Source: Gymnogyps californianus
Taxonomy: Eukaryota > Chordata > Aves > Accipitriformes > Cathartidae
Assembly (NCBI RefSeq): GCF_018139145.2
Contig: NC_059500.1
Location: 29,245,437-29,309,436 of the forward strand
Direction of reading: 5' to 3'
Length of the DNA stretch: 64,000 nucleotides
In this document: positions 49,640-63,140 of the stretch, piece by piece
Layout of the letters: each line of letters starts with the position of its first letter
How positions within the stretch are numbered: the first letter of the stretch is position 1
Made by a program: the position numbers and the translations under genes
The notes under the pieces: model-generated
Told to the model about the DNA's origin: nothing
The model's database searches: none
The model's input: only the letters and a program-made list of their open reading frames with translations

Positions 49640-52600
49640 GCTGGATCACAGTGTGGAAACTTTTTTTTCCTGATTTCAGCACTAGAAATGCAAACACATT
49701 AATTACATATAGATAGATATTGCAAAGTGTGACTTTTATGCCCGTTCAAGTTAAGAGCTTAGGCTAATTTTACGTCACCATACAGAAGCCTTGTGTGGGA
49801 AAGCTTCCGGCCTTATTTAAGTCAGCAGTAGACTGATATATGTTAATAAGAATGTACACGCACCATCCTTTAGAACATTTAGTTTACAAAGCACCACCTT
49901 TCACACTCCACCAGTGGAAGTTATTTATCAAAGCACAGTATTTAGAAACAAAACTTTGTTCCAAGTATTCATTAGCTGCTGCTACAGAGCCAAACATTAC
50001 AGAATGTGACACACAGCAGTCTTTCTCCAAGTATTTAGCCTGTTCTTATTATGTCTGTGTAATGTAGTGATGCCTCTGACCTCCAGAATAGATCATACCC
50101 ATTACAGCATTCAACACTTCTATGTCAGCATATAGCAGATTTGTAAAAAAACCACTCAACCTCAAAAACCACAAAAAGGTGATGGAACTGTTTACAAATA
50201 TGGGTCAAATTTAGCAAATATCTTTGCCAAAAAAAAAAAAAGGGAAGAACTAACAAGAAAATGAAATTAACATTTTATTTTGAGTCAGAGAAAATGCTTT
50301 AGTTGTCTCTAAATAACTTACTGTTTACTTTACTAGAAAAAAAAAAGGCAGAAAAAAAACAATCTCTGTTTCATGCTGACCTAGAATTAGGCCACCTGCA
50401 TAATTACTAATGATTACTTAATAATTACTGCCAAATGCTATTGGTTAATATTTGGTCACTTACATACATGACTGTTTAGAAACATTAATCCATGGTCTTC
50501 ACCATGGCTAGAAATTGAACATGGGTGTTTCTTTCATGATCAGTCTCCAGTTCACACTATCCTGTGTTGTATGATCTCCCACCTTTCACACCCTACTGAT
50601 CACTTGCTGACATCTCTTTTTATCCTACCTTTTAGTACTTGCGAAGTAGTGAACGGTTTTGATTCCCATTGTTCACATGCTCCAATTTTGTATTATCCTT
50701 TAAAAAAAGAAAGAAAAAAGATGGTTATCTAGCACAATATTTAACAGTGACCTTAACAGAAGGGCCTACAAAATTCCTATAATAATAATATCTAATTTGG
50801 ATTCTGTGTAGGCATCTCCACTTATGTAGCCCATTTGTTCTGTTTGTTTTTACCAGTCCTTTGTTTGACTAATCTGCTCTTTCCTCTGCTGTCTGGTCAT
50901 TTATCTGAATATCTCCTCTGTTACAACTTTCTCCTGCTAATCATGTTAATCAAGCTAAACCAAGCCTGTAATTGTTTCTCGCCCTGTATTTTAACTGTTG
51001 AAACCCACTCTCACGCCACAGCCACTCGTGTCAGTCTCCCTAGGAGGTGGAGTTTTTATCTGATATGGATAAAACCTTCAGAGCTGAAATACATATAAAG
51101 TTGACAAAACTGCAAAAGAGTCCACTTTAAACCAAAGAAGAGAGCTAGAAGGAAAGGGAAAAACACTTGAAACACGATATGAACATAACCCATTATCCAT
51201 AAGCTTCCTTTGCCTACCTCTACGCGTACTAAAAGCCTGCCCAAACCTCGACCCATCGCAAGTATTCATGTTCGTTTTATTTGAAGAATAGTATTGTGTA
51301 CATTGTCCTCTTAAACCGGCTGCTAAAAACAGAAATTTGATGTAGAAGAAACATAAAAAATAAAAATTTTACATTCTTTTCAAATTGCATCTAACAGCTT
51401 TTTTCTAAGAGCCTATAACAACAAGCCTTATACAAACTGAGATTATGAAAACATACTTCTTTGAAGCACACTGTGATTTCCATTTCATTATACGTTACAG
51501 TACTAGCAGAAGCTACAGCTAATGTTACTTTTCTATTTCTATTCTAAACTGTTCCCTTTCCATTCCCTTCTGTTCTGCTGAGCCTTACATTCTTTTCTTT
51601 GTTCTCACACCTAGGAAAGCAGAAGGATGACAAAATCTTACATGAATTTGAGGGGAAGAACAAAGATTTTTGTATTGGAAGCTCATGACAAATGTTTAAA
51701 TATAAGAATTGCCCAGAAGGTCAAAGGGCAGCACTTGTCGCTCAAACTAGATGCATGAAATTGTGAACTAGCTTACTGATGTTGTCTTTTTAAGGTTACA
51801 CTTGAAGAGAAGAGTAAAGGCATTCCCATCCATGTTCTGCCTGGTTTAAGGACCTTCCCCACTATCACTGAAGTTCTTCCCTTAACCAGCGCAAAGACTT
51901 ATTCTCTTCAAAATTCTGCTAAATATTTGCCTGCGAAATAATGCATGACAAGGAAACTGTGACAATATACAGGACTGCATTAAGTTGCAGGGCCATCCAG
52001 CTATTTTACATCTTGACCCTTTCAGTGGCAAACCCAAGATGCTATAGATGAAACTGCAAAGACTCCTTAGTGAAAGATGAGAGATAATCCCTCCTGCTTT
52101 CCTAAAGTATCTCTTTCCAACAGTGTCATCTAAGTCTGCAGAGCTGAAGATGGAGTTGAGCCCAGAAGCTTGATGTTAAGTTTTCCTTCCAGAGTGTGCA
52201 TACAGATATATATAAGCACTTTGTGACAAGAATAGACTTGTTTGAAAATGTGGTTTAGAAGAAGAGTTCTCAATGATGACCTGTTAAATTCAGGGAGCAG
52301 TTGAATGAGGCCCCACTGGGTTTCACCCTGATGCCATTCTTCTCAATATCTTAACTAGCAGCTTGACTAGCACAACCTGCATATGTTGTAGCCAATACAA
52401 GATTAAGGGCAACACATATACCAGCCATCTGACCTCAGGAGCCAAGATCACAACAGAAGAGGTAGTCTGTAGCAATGATGGCTATAGTGGGTTCCAATAA
52501 TAAGGAAGGAGAAGTTAAACATGCAAATAAATGGAGAAGTACCAGTGAGCCAACTGGAAGGCAGAAAAGGGTTCTTACTTATATTGGATAAAAAACTATG

Positions 52601-52719
52601 TGAATGTGTGTCAGGGAGATGGGACATAGCCAACATTGGGGTGTATTCACAGCAGTGCTGTATCTGAGGGGTAGGAGGCAATTACTCTCTTCTTGTCCAT
52701 TCATAGGTTATATTAACTG
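49640..52719. other. Unassigned AT-rich sequence
   Basis: No gene recognised. Frames reach at most 87 codons (plus, 50835-51098). There are several A-runs (50229-50241, thirteen A; 50336-50359 region). The section holds no repeat I can name. Confidence 0.5.
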
Positions 52720-52945
52720 GAGAAGTCAATACTTTTCCAGGGAGATTCCAGAACCCAAGGAAAATGTAGACAAACAAAGACGTAGAAGGAGGCTCAGAAA
52801 ATGTGGCCTGTCAGAGAAAGATGGAAAGAGCTGAGTTAATTTAAGCTCAAAAAGGGGACATAGAGTGTGAGTAACTTGCTAACAGCTTCCTAATGCTCCA
52901 GCTGAGGACAACTAAACTTGATTCCCACCACCTCACAAGGAAATG
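52720..52945 (+). mobile_element. Possible CR1 fragment from the ORF2 C-terminal region
   Basis: GGCCTGTCAGAGAAAGATGG (52805-52824), then AAAGAGCTGAGTTAATTTAAG (broken at 52825-52845) and CAAAAAGGGGACATAGAG follow the order of the CR1 segment encoding the Glu-Arg-Leu-Lys-Glu-Leu and Phe-Ser-Leu-Glu-Lys motifs. A TAACAGCTTCCTAATGC run follows at about the right place. The similarity is short and no frame is clean, so chance or another LINE lineage is possible. Confidence 0.4.
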
Positions 52946-55900
52946 TCATTAGCAGTCAAATGTAGTATGCAAAAGGTGTCTGGCACCTCCAACACCAAGA
53001 TTAGTGGGACCTCGTATATCCTTCAAAAAGACACAGGTCCCTGTTCTAGGTGTAGAGGATTCTGGGATCAGGATCTGAACAGGTAGAGATTGGGGCCTCA
53101 CTTAAAGGACACATATTTTTAACAGTTCCTTATAATAATGAGTTTAAAGGCAGCATTTCACCCAAGATACGAGATTTTTGGCTCACCATTCAGAAATATC
53201 CAGCCCTCCCTAACATTCTGCACATGGAGTCCTGGTGTTCTGCACTACTCTCAAAGGTAAGGTGCAAACAAACTGGGCAGCATGGATCTAGCTCTGAGTG
53301 TCTAAAGTAAAAGCATAAGCAAAGGAACACCCTGTGCTGCAGAATCAGCAAACTCAGTGTAATGATCCTGATTGGAAGACCATGGTACATTGAAGAGATA
53401 GTGATCCATGTAACAGCTGATGTGAGTGGGCCCAAGCCAGGGCTGTGCTATGCTCTGCTATGCTATGTGACATGTACAGCTTGGCCTTCAGGCCTGTTTC
53501 ATGCTGTGTGTATCTATTGGCTGCAGGATAAACTTATCTGGTTGACTGTAGCAGAGGAACCTACAGGCAGCTCCCACTTGGTATCGGTGACTACACCACC
53601 TGCACATCCTTGCCCTTATCTAATATAGCAGCAACAAGTTCCCATGGGAACACCTTTTTGTTGAACAGTGGAAACGATGAATAGAATAGTTTTCCTTGTA
53701 AGACGATCCTGTAAGAGCTCAGAGGAACAAAATGGGATAAACTTTCCATGGATGGATCTGCGCAGCATGCCACACCCATTCAATACTGCACAACTTGGGA
53801 TTGCCAGCACCTGAGTGAGGTAAGTTTGTCTGTACTATGCTTTCTTTCTTAATAGTATTATCTCTAATAAATGTCATTTTAAGCAGTACTTTACAGAGTC
53901 TGAGTGTCTTTCTTACTGGGATCACAACAAACCAGAGCCTCCTGGTGCTAAGCAACTCTGTCATTCCTTTACCGGTATTTTCCACTCCAAATCCTGAAAT
54001 CAACAATCATTTATAGTGTTCCTCAGAGACCCAGGATATGATGCTGTAGGATATGTTCATCAGGTTGCCATCCATATTCTAGAAAACACTGCAGCCCATG
54101 TTAAAAAAGGGTTGGGATGCCAGAAGGAAATTGCTTAATCCCACTGTACCATGAGAAATCACCATTGTGCACCTTTCTACTCAAAGAATTTTTGCCTTAA
54201 ACTTAAAAAGTGGAAAACCTTTTCTGTTTGTAAATAAAGAATTGTCTTTCTCAGTTCTTTTTACAATGCCAGATGGTGTTTGATTGGTTCATTCCAGTAA
54301 TAAAACTTCTCAAACCCATAATTTATCCAGTCTAGATGAAGCCTGCACATGCTTACAAACCCTCTGATATGTGCTCAGCATCAGTCATGGAGTGAAGAAG
54401 GGATTCTGCTATGAAGGTGACCACCTGCTGTTGCCTTTAGGTGTTGTGAGGTTTGGACAAGAAGCAGGAGTCTTAACTAGCAACTTCCTTCATGTGTAAG
54501 AAAAATCATAATAAAAAGAAAATGAAGCTGGAAGCCTTATTGTGGAGGCAACAACGCTTTATGCTTGTGATTAGAGGAGGGATGGGACACTTATGTTCAA
54601 AGAATGGTATTACCACAGCAGCTGCCAATGTCCCCTCACAGAAGAAACTAAATGAATCAGATGAAGATCTAGCATCTTTGCAGCAGAGCCCAAAACCACA
54701 CTGACATAATTATTTCTTGGGAAGGTGAATGGGAATTCTGTGCCTAGTCATTGTATGTGACAGACACTCAATGGTGTGTCTCCCTGGAAGAAGATTTCAA
54801 ATGGTCTAATAATTCCCACAGCTGGTTTATCTATTGTCTCTTCTTAAACTGCTACCTCCTACTGGGATCCTCATTTCCAAAGGCTCTTTTAGTCTCTTTT
54901 CCTGACAGACATCAATGAAACTTTCTAAATTTATGGAGTGAAATTATCAACTGACAGTAACACATAAAGACACCAATCCAGAATGCTCCAGGATCAAGAG
55001 GGTTCTTCACATTTCCTCCAAAGGATTTTGCATTAAGCTCTAATCTACAAGAGAAATGTTGTGGAGTACACTTAAGGATGAAATCAATGCATTGTGCAAA
55101 TACATTCAAATTTTGTACAACTTCCATGATTATGTTCCTGCCAGTCAGCATGCATTTTAATGCATTATTCCAGCACCTGGTGCCTGAGTAACAACTAAAT
55201 TGCATGCTACCAACACAGCTTATTTGTTTTATTGCGATATAGATGGATGAGTGAGAAAGGGACCCAAAATGTTTGTGTTTCATGTAATTCAGATTTCTGC
55301 ATCAAAGGCAACTGTTCTTTCTACCTGTACTTTTTCCAGCAAAATAGTACCTGCCAAGCAGCTGCAAGGACTCTCAGTCCTTTTCCACCATTTTACTTGT
55401 GTGCATATATGTGGGGGTGCTGTGGCACAGGTTTGGCTGAAGTGGAACAAAGTCCCAAAATAGCAAATCATGTGCTGTACTCCAGGCAAACTAAGTAGTC
55501 AGAAGACAACTATTTCTGTTGTCAGACAGGCACCTCTATCTGTACAGGAAGAGCAACAGTGTCCAACAGTGTGTTTCTGGTCCTTACAAATTAACTCTGG
55601 GAGCCTGGTGATACGTTTTCATCCCTGCCCAAGCCTACTATCTCTGTATGCACTCTTGTGCCTGTATTATTTCCAGAAATGAACCTCAGGAAGGGTCCTG
55701 CAGAGGCAGGTAAAAAAGAGTCACTCATGTCCAGCATCCCCAGATGGCCAAAGGCAATTACAGATTCCTGACAGACTGCAGTAAGCAGTGCCTAATGAAG
55801 GACTTCCAGTAAATGGCACTTGGTTTGGCTTTTATTTTATTATGTTTTCTTAAAAAAAAAAAAGGGGGAAGACTTTTCTGGAAAAACACTAATGTGGAAC

Positions 55901-58900
55901 TCCCACTAATGTGGGAGTCCCTCTCCTCATATTATTGGTGAGGAAAGATTTTCTCTTCACAGCAGTCGTTGCTTGGCCACCCTGTGGCAAAGGGTGGACA
56001 AACCCCAGTGAACCACAGTGTTTACCCCACTTGGCCCAGCATGGACACAGACAGAAGGATAGAGACCTTGAGGCATTATCTGAGAGGAAACCAGGAGTCA
56101 TTCTACAGCCCTGAGCATCTGTGTAAAGTGTAACTGTTTGTTTGCCTCTGTAAGTATTGAAGCACGCCTAGGTGTCAGATCAGGATGTCACACCCAGCTC
56201 TGCAGGGCCTTCATAACTACAGCTGCAGTGAAGAAAAAGTCTTAGACCCAGAAGGAGATAAGCAGACTCCATTACTGAGCAAACGTTACTAACAACAGGA
56301 TCAGCTGTCATAAAGAATTGCAAGATCTGGAATAAGCATTTTCTTACATATTTGGCAAAAGAGAGCCTCACAGAACCACAGGAAACGAGCAAGAACAGGC
56401 ATCTTATGCTGTGCTGCCCAGATACACATCTGCAAGACTGAGCTGTTGGATTCTTTTTGCACAAACTGAAACTTTCAAAGTGAATTTGAAGTCCTATATA
56501 GAAAATTTCACAGAAATCCAAAATTAGGCCAGTACAACAGAGATGATCAGAGAGAAAGAAAAGACTCAACATGCAAAGGGAAGAAACAGTAAGACCTTTC
56601 TCCTTGATGTTCTGTAGCTGCACACAGCTATTGAGGACTGAAGAGAGAATACAAAAACAGCCAAAATGGACCACAAAGCATAGAAGGATCCTGGCAGCAG
56701 GTCTAAGAGCTGCTCCTGTCAGTAGGAGTGGGTCAAGACAACACACCTTTTCAGCCCACTGATTTGCATTTACTGGTGTTCAAGACACGGTGAACTTCTG
56801 CTGAATATTCTCCAGGCAGTATTTCCTGTCGTGTCTCTTTGGTATGGAATGTCATTTAATTTGTTAAAATACAAGTAGTTTCTTCTTTGATTTCAATATT
56901 CTACAGAAGCTTTGTCAATCATCTCAGCCACTCACAGTTCTCATGCTTTTATTCCAAGGTTTGAGATTGCCTTCAGGCTCTAGTTCCTGGAGTAGCATCA
57001 TGAGATGAAAAATCAACAAAGAGAAGGAAAAGAAACAAAAGAAGTCTGTGTTCTTACAGTTACAAATAAAGACCTAAAGCTCTGTGTTCTTACATTAAGT
57101 TATTTAATTTTGGCTGCACCTAAAATAATTTTTATAAATAAGATTAGCTTAAAGATAAATATTTTTAAAGGACACATGGTTTCCTTTTTTGACTCTGTGA
57201 CTTTTTTCTGTTTTGAGTCTTGAAAGTTGAATATGTTTCTTTCTCAAGCCTTTCTGTGCACTGGAGACCTCTAAAAGACTGTTATTTTAATGAACAAAAT
57301 GAAGTAATCCCAGAACTCCAGAAACTGGTGTTTTAAGAGACGAAATCTGATGAAACGCCAAGTGCTGGTCATTCTGTATTGTTTCACATCTCTCCAGGAA
57401 CAGATTTCTACCCCTAACACCATTCTTACCAGAGTTTCACTCACTTGTATTGGAGAGTTATTAATCCCAGGAAGAAGCATGGAAGCAGGTTATACAGAAT
57501 CTGCATAACATATTGCCAACACAGCTCAGAAGATGCACTTGGCAATTCACTGCACAAAAGCTGTCTTATTCCTGCTGAGACAATGCTAAGGAGACTGCAA
57601 CTACCTACTATATCTGAATAATAACACAACTCTACTCATGTTTTATTCAGAGGATTAGATTTGTTTGACAGTTTCACACCTTCAGGCATGATTTAATTAA
57701 TATTATGAGGTAAGCTAATAGCTTTTTTTTTTCTTTCTAGTGACTAACTACACTTAGGTGATGAAAGGCATTACTATAACCTAGTGTCGCAACATCTGCT
57801 CTCCTTCATTTTCTATCAGAATCATCAGGTGTAATAAACAGATGTGTAATTACAATGAAGACCCTACTATTTAGTGCAAATTGAATTTCCAAGCATATTT
57901 CTAAGGTTTTCTGGTTTCTGGCACACAGGTTAATGTCAAGTGATAATGATCATCTCTCAGTGACTGGAAAAAAAGAAAAAGCTTGAAGCAAGCTAAGGCT
58001 CACCATGACAGTGCTTGTCTCACAGTTCGAGCAATGCTGCCTCAACATGCTCTGTTTCACTGTCAAAAGGCCAGGCAACAGCTGCAGTTCCATCAGCTGG
58101 GTACAGTGCCCTGCCCTCTCAGGAAAGATGAGCGTCAGCATCTTTACCAAGGAAAAAAAAAGTAATGAAGAACAATGTGTGGTAACCTATAAGCAACTTC
58201 GGGGTTTTTTTAAGATTTTCTGGGATGAATGAGGTAACACTTGAAGACAGAACTAAGCCATAAAATCTGAATCCCCATATCAGTAACCATTAAACTTGAG
58301 GCTATGCATTATTCTTCTGTTGATATTACAGCAGCATGGAGAGGGAAATTGTCTCTCGTAAGGCTCCAAGGAGATACACAGTCAGAATGAACCCTTTCGC
58401 TGAAGTGTCTGCAGCTCAAACAGATGAGACAGGATAGGATTTACTGATGCCAAACATGAGTTTAGCAGAAGAGGCAACTTCAGGATTCATGTTGCCTTAA
58501 TGACATGCCAGTGTCTGATGTATTATGAGATGCTGTAGTCTGACTAACTTTGGTCTTGTTTCATGACAGACTCAACTGAACCAAAAAAACCCCCACGAGA
58601 TAATAAAGCAGTAACGTTTCTAGCCTCAAAGCCAAGAACTACAGAGTCTCTGCCTCCTGAGCTTTATAGCACCAAAGACACTGATATACCTCAAGTTTGA
58701 TGTAGCAAAAAGAAAAGGTTACTTGACAATCTAGCCTTCACTCACTGCCAGTGGGACAAACACTGGATTTCAATAAGCCTTGGAAAAGGAGGAAAAACCT
58801 GGAGACTGGAGTACTTACAGCCTACTAACCTTTCCCATCCTACTAGCAATAGACAAAAGACCACTATATTCAAACCAAGCATCAGTACATCTCTAAATTA

Positions 58901-59999
58901 CTGTATTGCCCACAACCATTGAGGTACTGCTTCAGTAATGTCTGAAATACGTAGGAGAAGCAGGAAGAAATATACCTTCATCAAAAATCAAATGCAAGCC
59001 ACACAGTGGGTTAAAGTTAGATACAATTCATTTTAGTTTCTTAGAGATAATAACACTTTTACCTTCTTACTTGGGCAATAGGCAGCCTGGTGGATGTGGA
59101 AGAACCTAACCTCCAACAGGACTTAATCTGCCATTTAATGGCAATACCGTGCCTAGCGGAGCCTGCAGCACACTTCGGGTCCTTCCGGAAACTATGTACT
59201 TTACTGACTCCTTTTGAAAGCTCTTCAGTGCATGAACAGTTCATCATAATTAATAGCTCTTCTGCAGCTCTCATCCTGCACTGGGAGGCTGAGTACAGCC
59301 TGGATCAAGGCTAGATATGTAGCAGCACACAAGAGAAGGTGTTTGAGAGAATACGGACTTCTGCTATTACACCTACTTCTGGGTACACTCCAGCTTGCTG
59401 CTGCTGTTGGCTTTAACATGCACATCATCCAACAACGACCAGTTAGTTTCACTTAAGCTGCCAGTCAATTTTCGGATTTGGGCTTGTAAAGTGACTCATA
59501 TGAGGCTTTCCTACATGACAGCAGACAAAAATGATCCTAAGAAAGCAAAGCTGTATTTACCAGGGAAGCACAGTTAATCTCAGCTCAGCCCCTCTCCCAT
59601 ATTCTCATAAAAACTCTCCTAGCCAGATCCCACAACAGGTTTCTCTCTCCCTTGAAAGCCATGCTCTGATTCACTGGCCAGTGATGGAGAAGTCAGCTTT
59701 GTCCCCATTGCTGCTGCAGACCTGTTACTTGTCTGTGCATGGGTCAGCCAGGCCTGCTAGCTCTACCTGCTATTGAGATAGTTATCAAGGGCAAGATAGG
59801 TCTCTTGCAATGGCCCAGATTTTGCCTACCTCACCTGGGGAGTGTAACTGGTTAGACAGAGCTTAGAAGACAAGTAGCCTTGGGCCCCTTCAAACAGAAA
59901 GAATTTGCCAATCAATGGAAAAAGACAGTCCCATTCCAGAGGGCAATTCAAATTGTAGCATGGGATGAATCACAGTGATTCCTTCCACTCTCTGGAGGC
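52946..59999. other. Unassigned sequence
   Basis: Seven kilobases without a recognisable gene. The longest frame of the window lies here: 188 codons on the minus strand (56180-56746), Leu/Cys/Ser/Phe-rich and without a motif. A 123-codon minus frame lies at 54912-55283. A few structures are noted: a TATGC-like minirepeat (53442-53467), a 12-A run (55852-55863) and a hairpin at 55896. Confidence 0.5.
55896..55921. repeat. 11-bp hairpin with TAAT loop, one mismatch
   Basis: GGAACTCCCAC (55896-55906) pairs with GTGGGAGTCCC (55911-55921) save for one A-C mismatch. The ACTAATGTGG motif also repeats directly, spanning the left arm and loop. Possibly a small local duplication that became palindromic. 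Confidence 0.65.
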
Positions 60000-60430
60000 C
60001 TCTTTGTCTTCACATTGCCTGTCAAACAAGTCCAGGGCAATCAGGTTCAGAGGCTTTGTTGAAATCGGGATCTATCACATCGGCAAATTTCCTGTTATCT
60101 GCAAGGCCAGACACGCTGTCAAAGAAGAAAATTGTATTGGTTTGATATGATTTATTCTTGACAAATCCATATCAGCTCCTTTCTATCCTTTTAATGTGCT
60201 CTTGGGAGCTGGTAAATGTATTTCTTAATAATGTGCCTAGGAATCTTTCCCCAAGTTGAAGTTGTTCCCCATGGTCTCATATTCCCTTTTTACAAAGAAG
60301 TAGGATGCCTGCCCTTCCTAGGCTCCTGGGAATTTCTTCAGCCTCTGTGACTCATTAAATATTGTATTGTGGGCCTCATGAGGCCCTAGCAATAAAATCT
60401 GGTAGTGAAGAATTGGATCTTAAGAGCTGC
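60000..60430 (-). mobile_element. Ancient LINE (CR1-like) reverse transcriptase fragment
   Basis: On the minus strand, reading from about 60180 to 60030, the translation is GFVKNKSYQTN, then IFFFDSVSGLADNRK, then FADVIDPDFNKAS. This matches the conserved CR1-superfamily pattern 'gly-phe-x-lys-x-lys-ser-x-x-thr-asn ... phe-phe-asp ... asp-val-x-x-x-asp-phe-x-lys-ala'. Upstream in element sense, WGKIPRHIIKKY-like and LLLCKKG segments occupy the place of the 'fkkG' and 'pGKi-e-iI' motifs. There are stops and frameshifts throughout. It looks older than the CR1 at 47461-49639. This is a family-level call; L3 or another CR1-clade lineage is possible. Confidence 0.7.
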
Positions 60431-63132
60431 TTAAGGGATCTTGCCACTCTGTGTGCCCCCTCCCTCAGTTAAATTAGTGATCACTGGCTGTCTTGTATCC
60501 CACGTCATTTTTAGTTCTCTGTGATTTAAAAAAATACAGAGCAATCAGATGGGACAGCATAGGCAGTGGTGGTGTGAGGCTAGCCTTTGAGGCTAGCACA
60601 GACCAAACTATTCAAGCAGCCAGAGACTGAGTTCAGTCCTTGTTTCCCAGCTGTCTTGTAGGCGGCTCTTTCTGATGCAGTTCCGTTAGTATGTACCTAT
60701 CATTCAACAGCATGTGCTGTAAATCATTTCCTCAAGATTCACTGAATAACTGAATGTGGAGATCTAGTCCAAGCCCTGGGAGAAACTAAGGGAAAGAAGA
60801 GCACCTAGGACTTAAAATACTGAAGCAGCATATGTTTTTAATAAGTATTTCCGTGATTTCCTTTTCTTTTCAAGCTGTGACTGAATTTCCTTCTCCATTC
60901 TGTCAATGCAGCAGACTTCAAAGAACTCTAAGCCTTTCAGAGAGTCTGTTTTTGTCTTCAGCCTTTGATTCCTCACCTATAGGTTTCCAGGACTGAAAAA
61001 ACATTTACGTTAGGACAGTGACCTCTGCAGTGTGCCATGATTTATTCATTATCCAAGCATGATGTTTGAAGTCGGATCTGAATCAGTGCAACAGGACAAG
61101 CCAGAAAACTAAAATGATATATATATTTTAATTACACTCACATAATATATGCAAAAGATATAATACATGGATAATAACATACAGATTTTTTAATGTCTAT
61201 GAAAATCTGTACATAGCTCAGCCCTTCATTGTTCTGTACAAAGTGTCAGACGGCCTTCCTCTTCAAGGTGGACCCACACAGGGTATCTAACAAGTTGTCA
61301 CTCCCTCAACAACATAGATGCAGTTCGCTGTGCCACAGGAAATTTTCCCATGGTCGGATAACCAGACTTCATTAAAGGCATCAAAATATATAGATAAGGT
61401 ACAGATGCTGCCACATCTTTGAACAATTTACTGCAATGGTTAATTAACCTCCACCTTAAAAACAGGAATCTTATTTCTAACCAGAACACAGTCTAGCTAT
61501 AGTTTCCAGGCACCAGTTTCTCATGGCAGATTTTGCAGCTAAAGAAGCCTTAGTGATCCAAAGCTGTGGGTTCCACGGGTTGTTATCAAATTCGTGGTTC
61601 TTGACCTTTTCATTGATTTAACTGGGAGGAAAGAATAGGTTTCTTCGCAGTTAGCTGAACTCTTTCTGTCCTCCTCTTTCTCCTAGGTATCACCATTTCC
61701 AGAAACTGTTAGAGTAGAGGGACTGCAGTCATAACCATAGCCTGTGACTCAGTGCTGGATACCACTCCTGCCAGAAATTATGGTCTTCTTCCAAAGAATA
61801 ACCATGTGACCTCTGACTGAGAAGATGAACTCAGGGGCGATCACCTTCATCTCACAGTTTTGGTTTTGCTTTTTTCCCCATTGGTAAGAAAAATGTGAAA
61901 AAGTGTTTTGTTTTCTTTTAATGATATGAAATTTCTGTGAAATTTTCTATATCAGGGATATTTTAAAAGTAAGTGTACCTTATAGTTCCATCTGCAAAAT
62001 TTAAGTTCTCCCACTTACAAGAAACCCCTCATCTGTAAAAAAAAAATAAAGCTTGGTTTGATGTGTCTGTCATGCCACAATGACAGAGTACAGTGCACTT
62101 ACTTACTTACCTACTTATATTCAGTGGGCTACAATGTTTAATCTCAGATTTCATCACCACAGAACAATATGTTCTCTTTCTGTAAAGAAGTAATCAAAAG
62201 TAAGTTGCCAAAGCTTTGAAATTGAAACACAATTTTGGAATACATACAAATGAGAAAATGTATTCTGGCATTCTCATCATAGTACATAAAAAATGTTTCC
62301 TCATGGTTTTTGACAATATACAAAGACCCAGAGAGATATTCATTTACATACAAGTCCAGCTGCAAGAAGTAGTGGATGAATGGCTGGATGGGTGAACGAA
62401 CAGATAGACAGATGCATGGAGGAACTACTTCATGAACAACTGACTAAAAGGATGAGAAGATGGATGTGGTACCATGAGAACTGCCTTCAAAATTTCAGAA
62501 AAAGACAAAATAACAAATCACAATTTCTTTTACACTATACATCTAAAAATGGATACAAGTGTTTTATTAATATTATGAACAGGCTGAGGTCAGGATATTC
62601 TCAGAATTACCTTGAAAACAAAAACTTACTTTACCAAACATTAAGAATTGTGTCTTCTCTGTGTCCCATATCATCTGACAAAAGAAAGGTGTAAACCCTA
62701 GGGACTTTAAGATTGTCACTGATAAAACACTTGGGGTTCTCACGGAAACATGGCCACTAAAGTTTTGAAAAGTGGGTCAGGGGCCATTCTGCAAAATTCA
62801 ACCTTCTCCAGGCATATATAGGGCAGAGCAGTCTGATCTAAAGGAACTAAGACAATAAAACACAAAGTATGAACTTAATCTGATATCCATAAAAAATTTA
62901 ATAAGAGATATAACAACAAGTATAAACAAGAGATAACCTCAGCTCAAGCATCACTGGGGAAATAAGGCTATTTATACTTTTCATTATTTAATCAAATCCA
63001 AAGGCTCAAGTACTAGCTACAGTACTCAATAACTTGAGCTAGAAAAAGATTCTTGCTGGAATAAGTGAAGGTCACAACACGGATTTTTACTTCCCTTCCT
63101 TCCCTCCTAATGCCTGCTTTTACCACAAAAAA
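60431..63132. other. Unassigned AT-rich sequence
   Basis: The longest frame is 104 codons (plus, 62380-62694), starting in a degenerate GGAT/GATG-rich stretch (62371-62425), with no recognisable domain. No other gene or named repeat. Confidence 0.5.
62371..62425. repeat. Degenerate GGAT/GATA-like simple repeat
   Basis: GGATGAATGGCTGGATGGG followed by CAGATAGACAGATGCATGG: decayed tetranucleotide repetition of the GGAT and GACA/GATA kind. It gives the adjoining frame its start-rich look. Confidence 0.5.
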
Positions 63133-63140
63133 AATTAGGT

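Noticed and set aside
53442..53467. GCTATGCTCTGCTATGCTATG considered as a tandem array
   Set aside because: Only a few imperfect units; too short to call more than low complexity.
58021..58040. GTTCGAGCA motif considered as a tRNA T-arm/B-box
   Set aside because: No A-box, acceptor stem or anticodon arm could be fitted around it.
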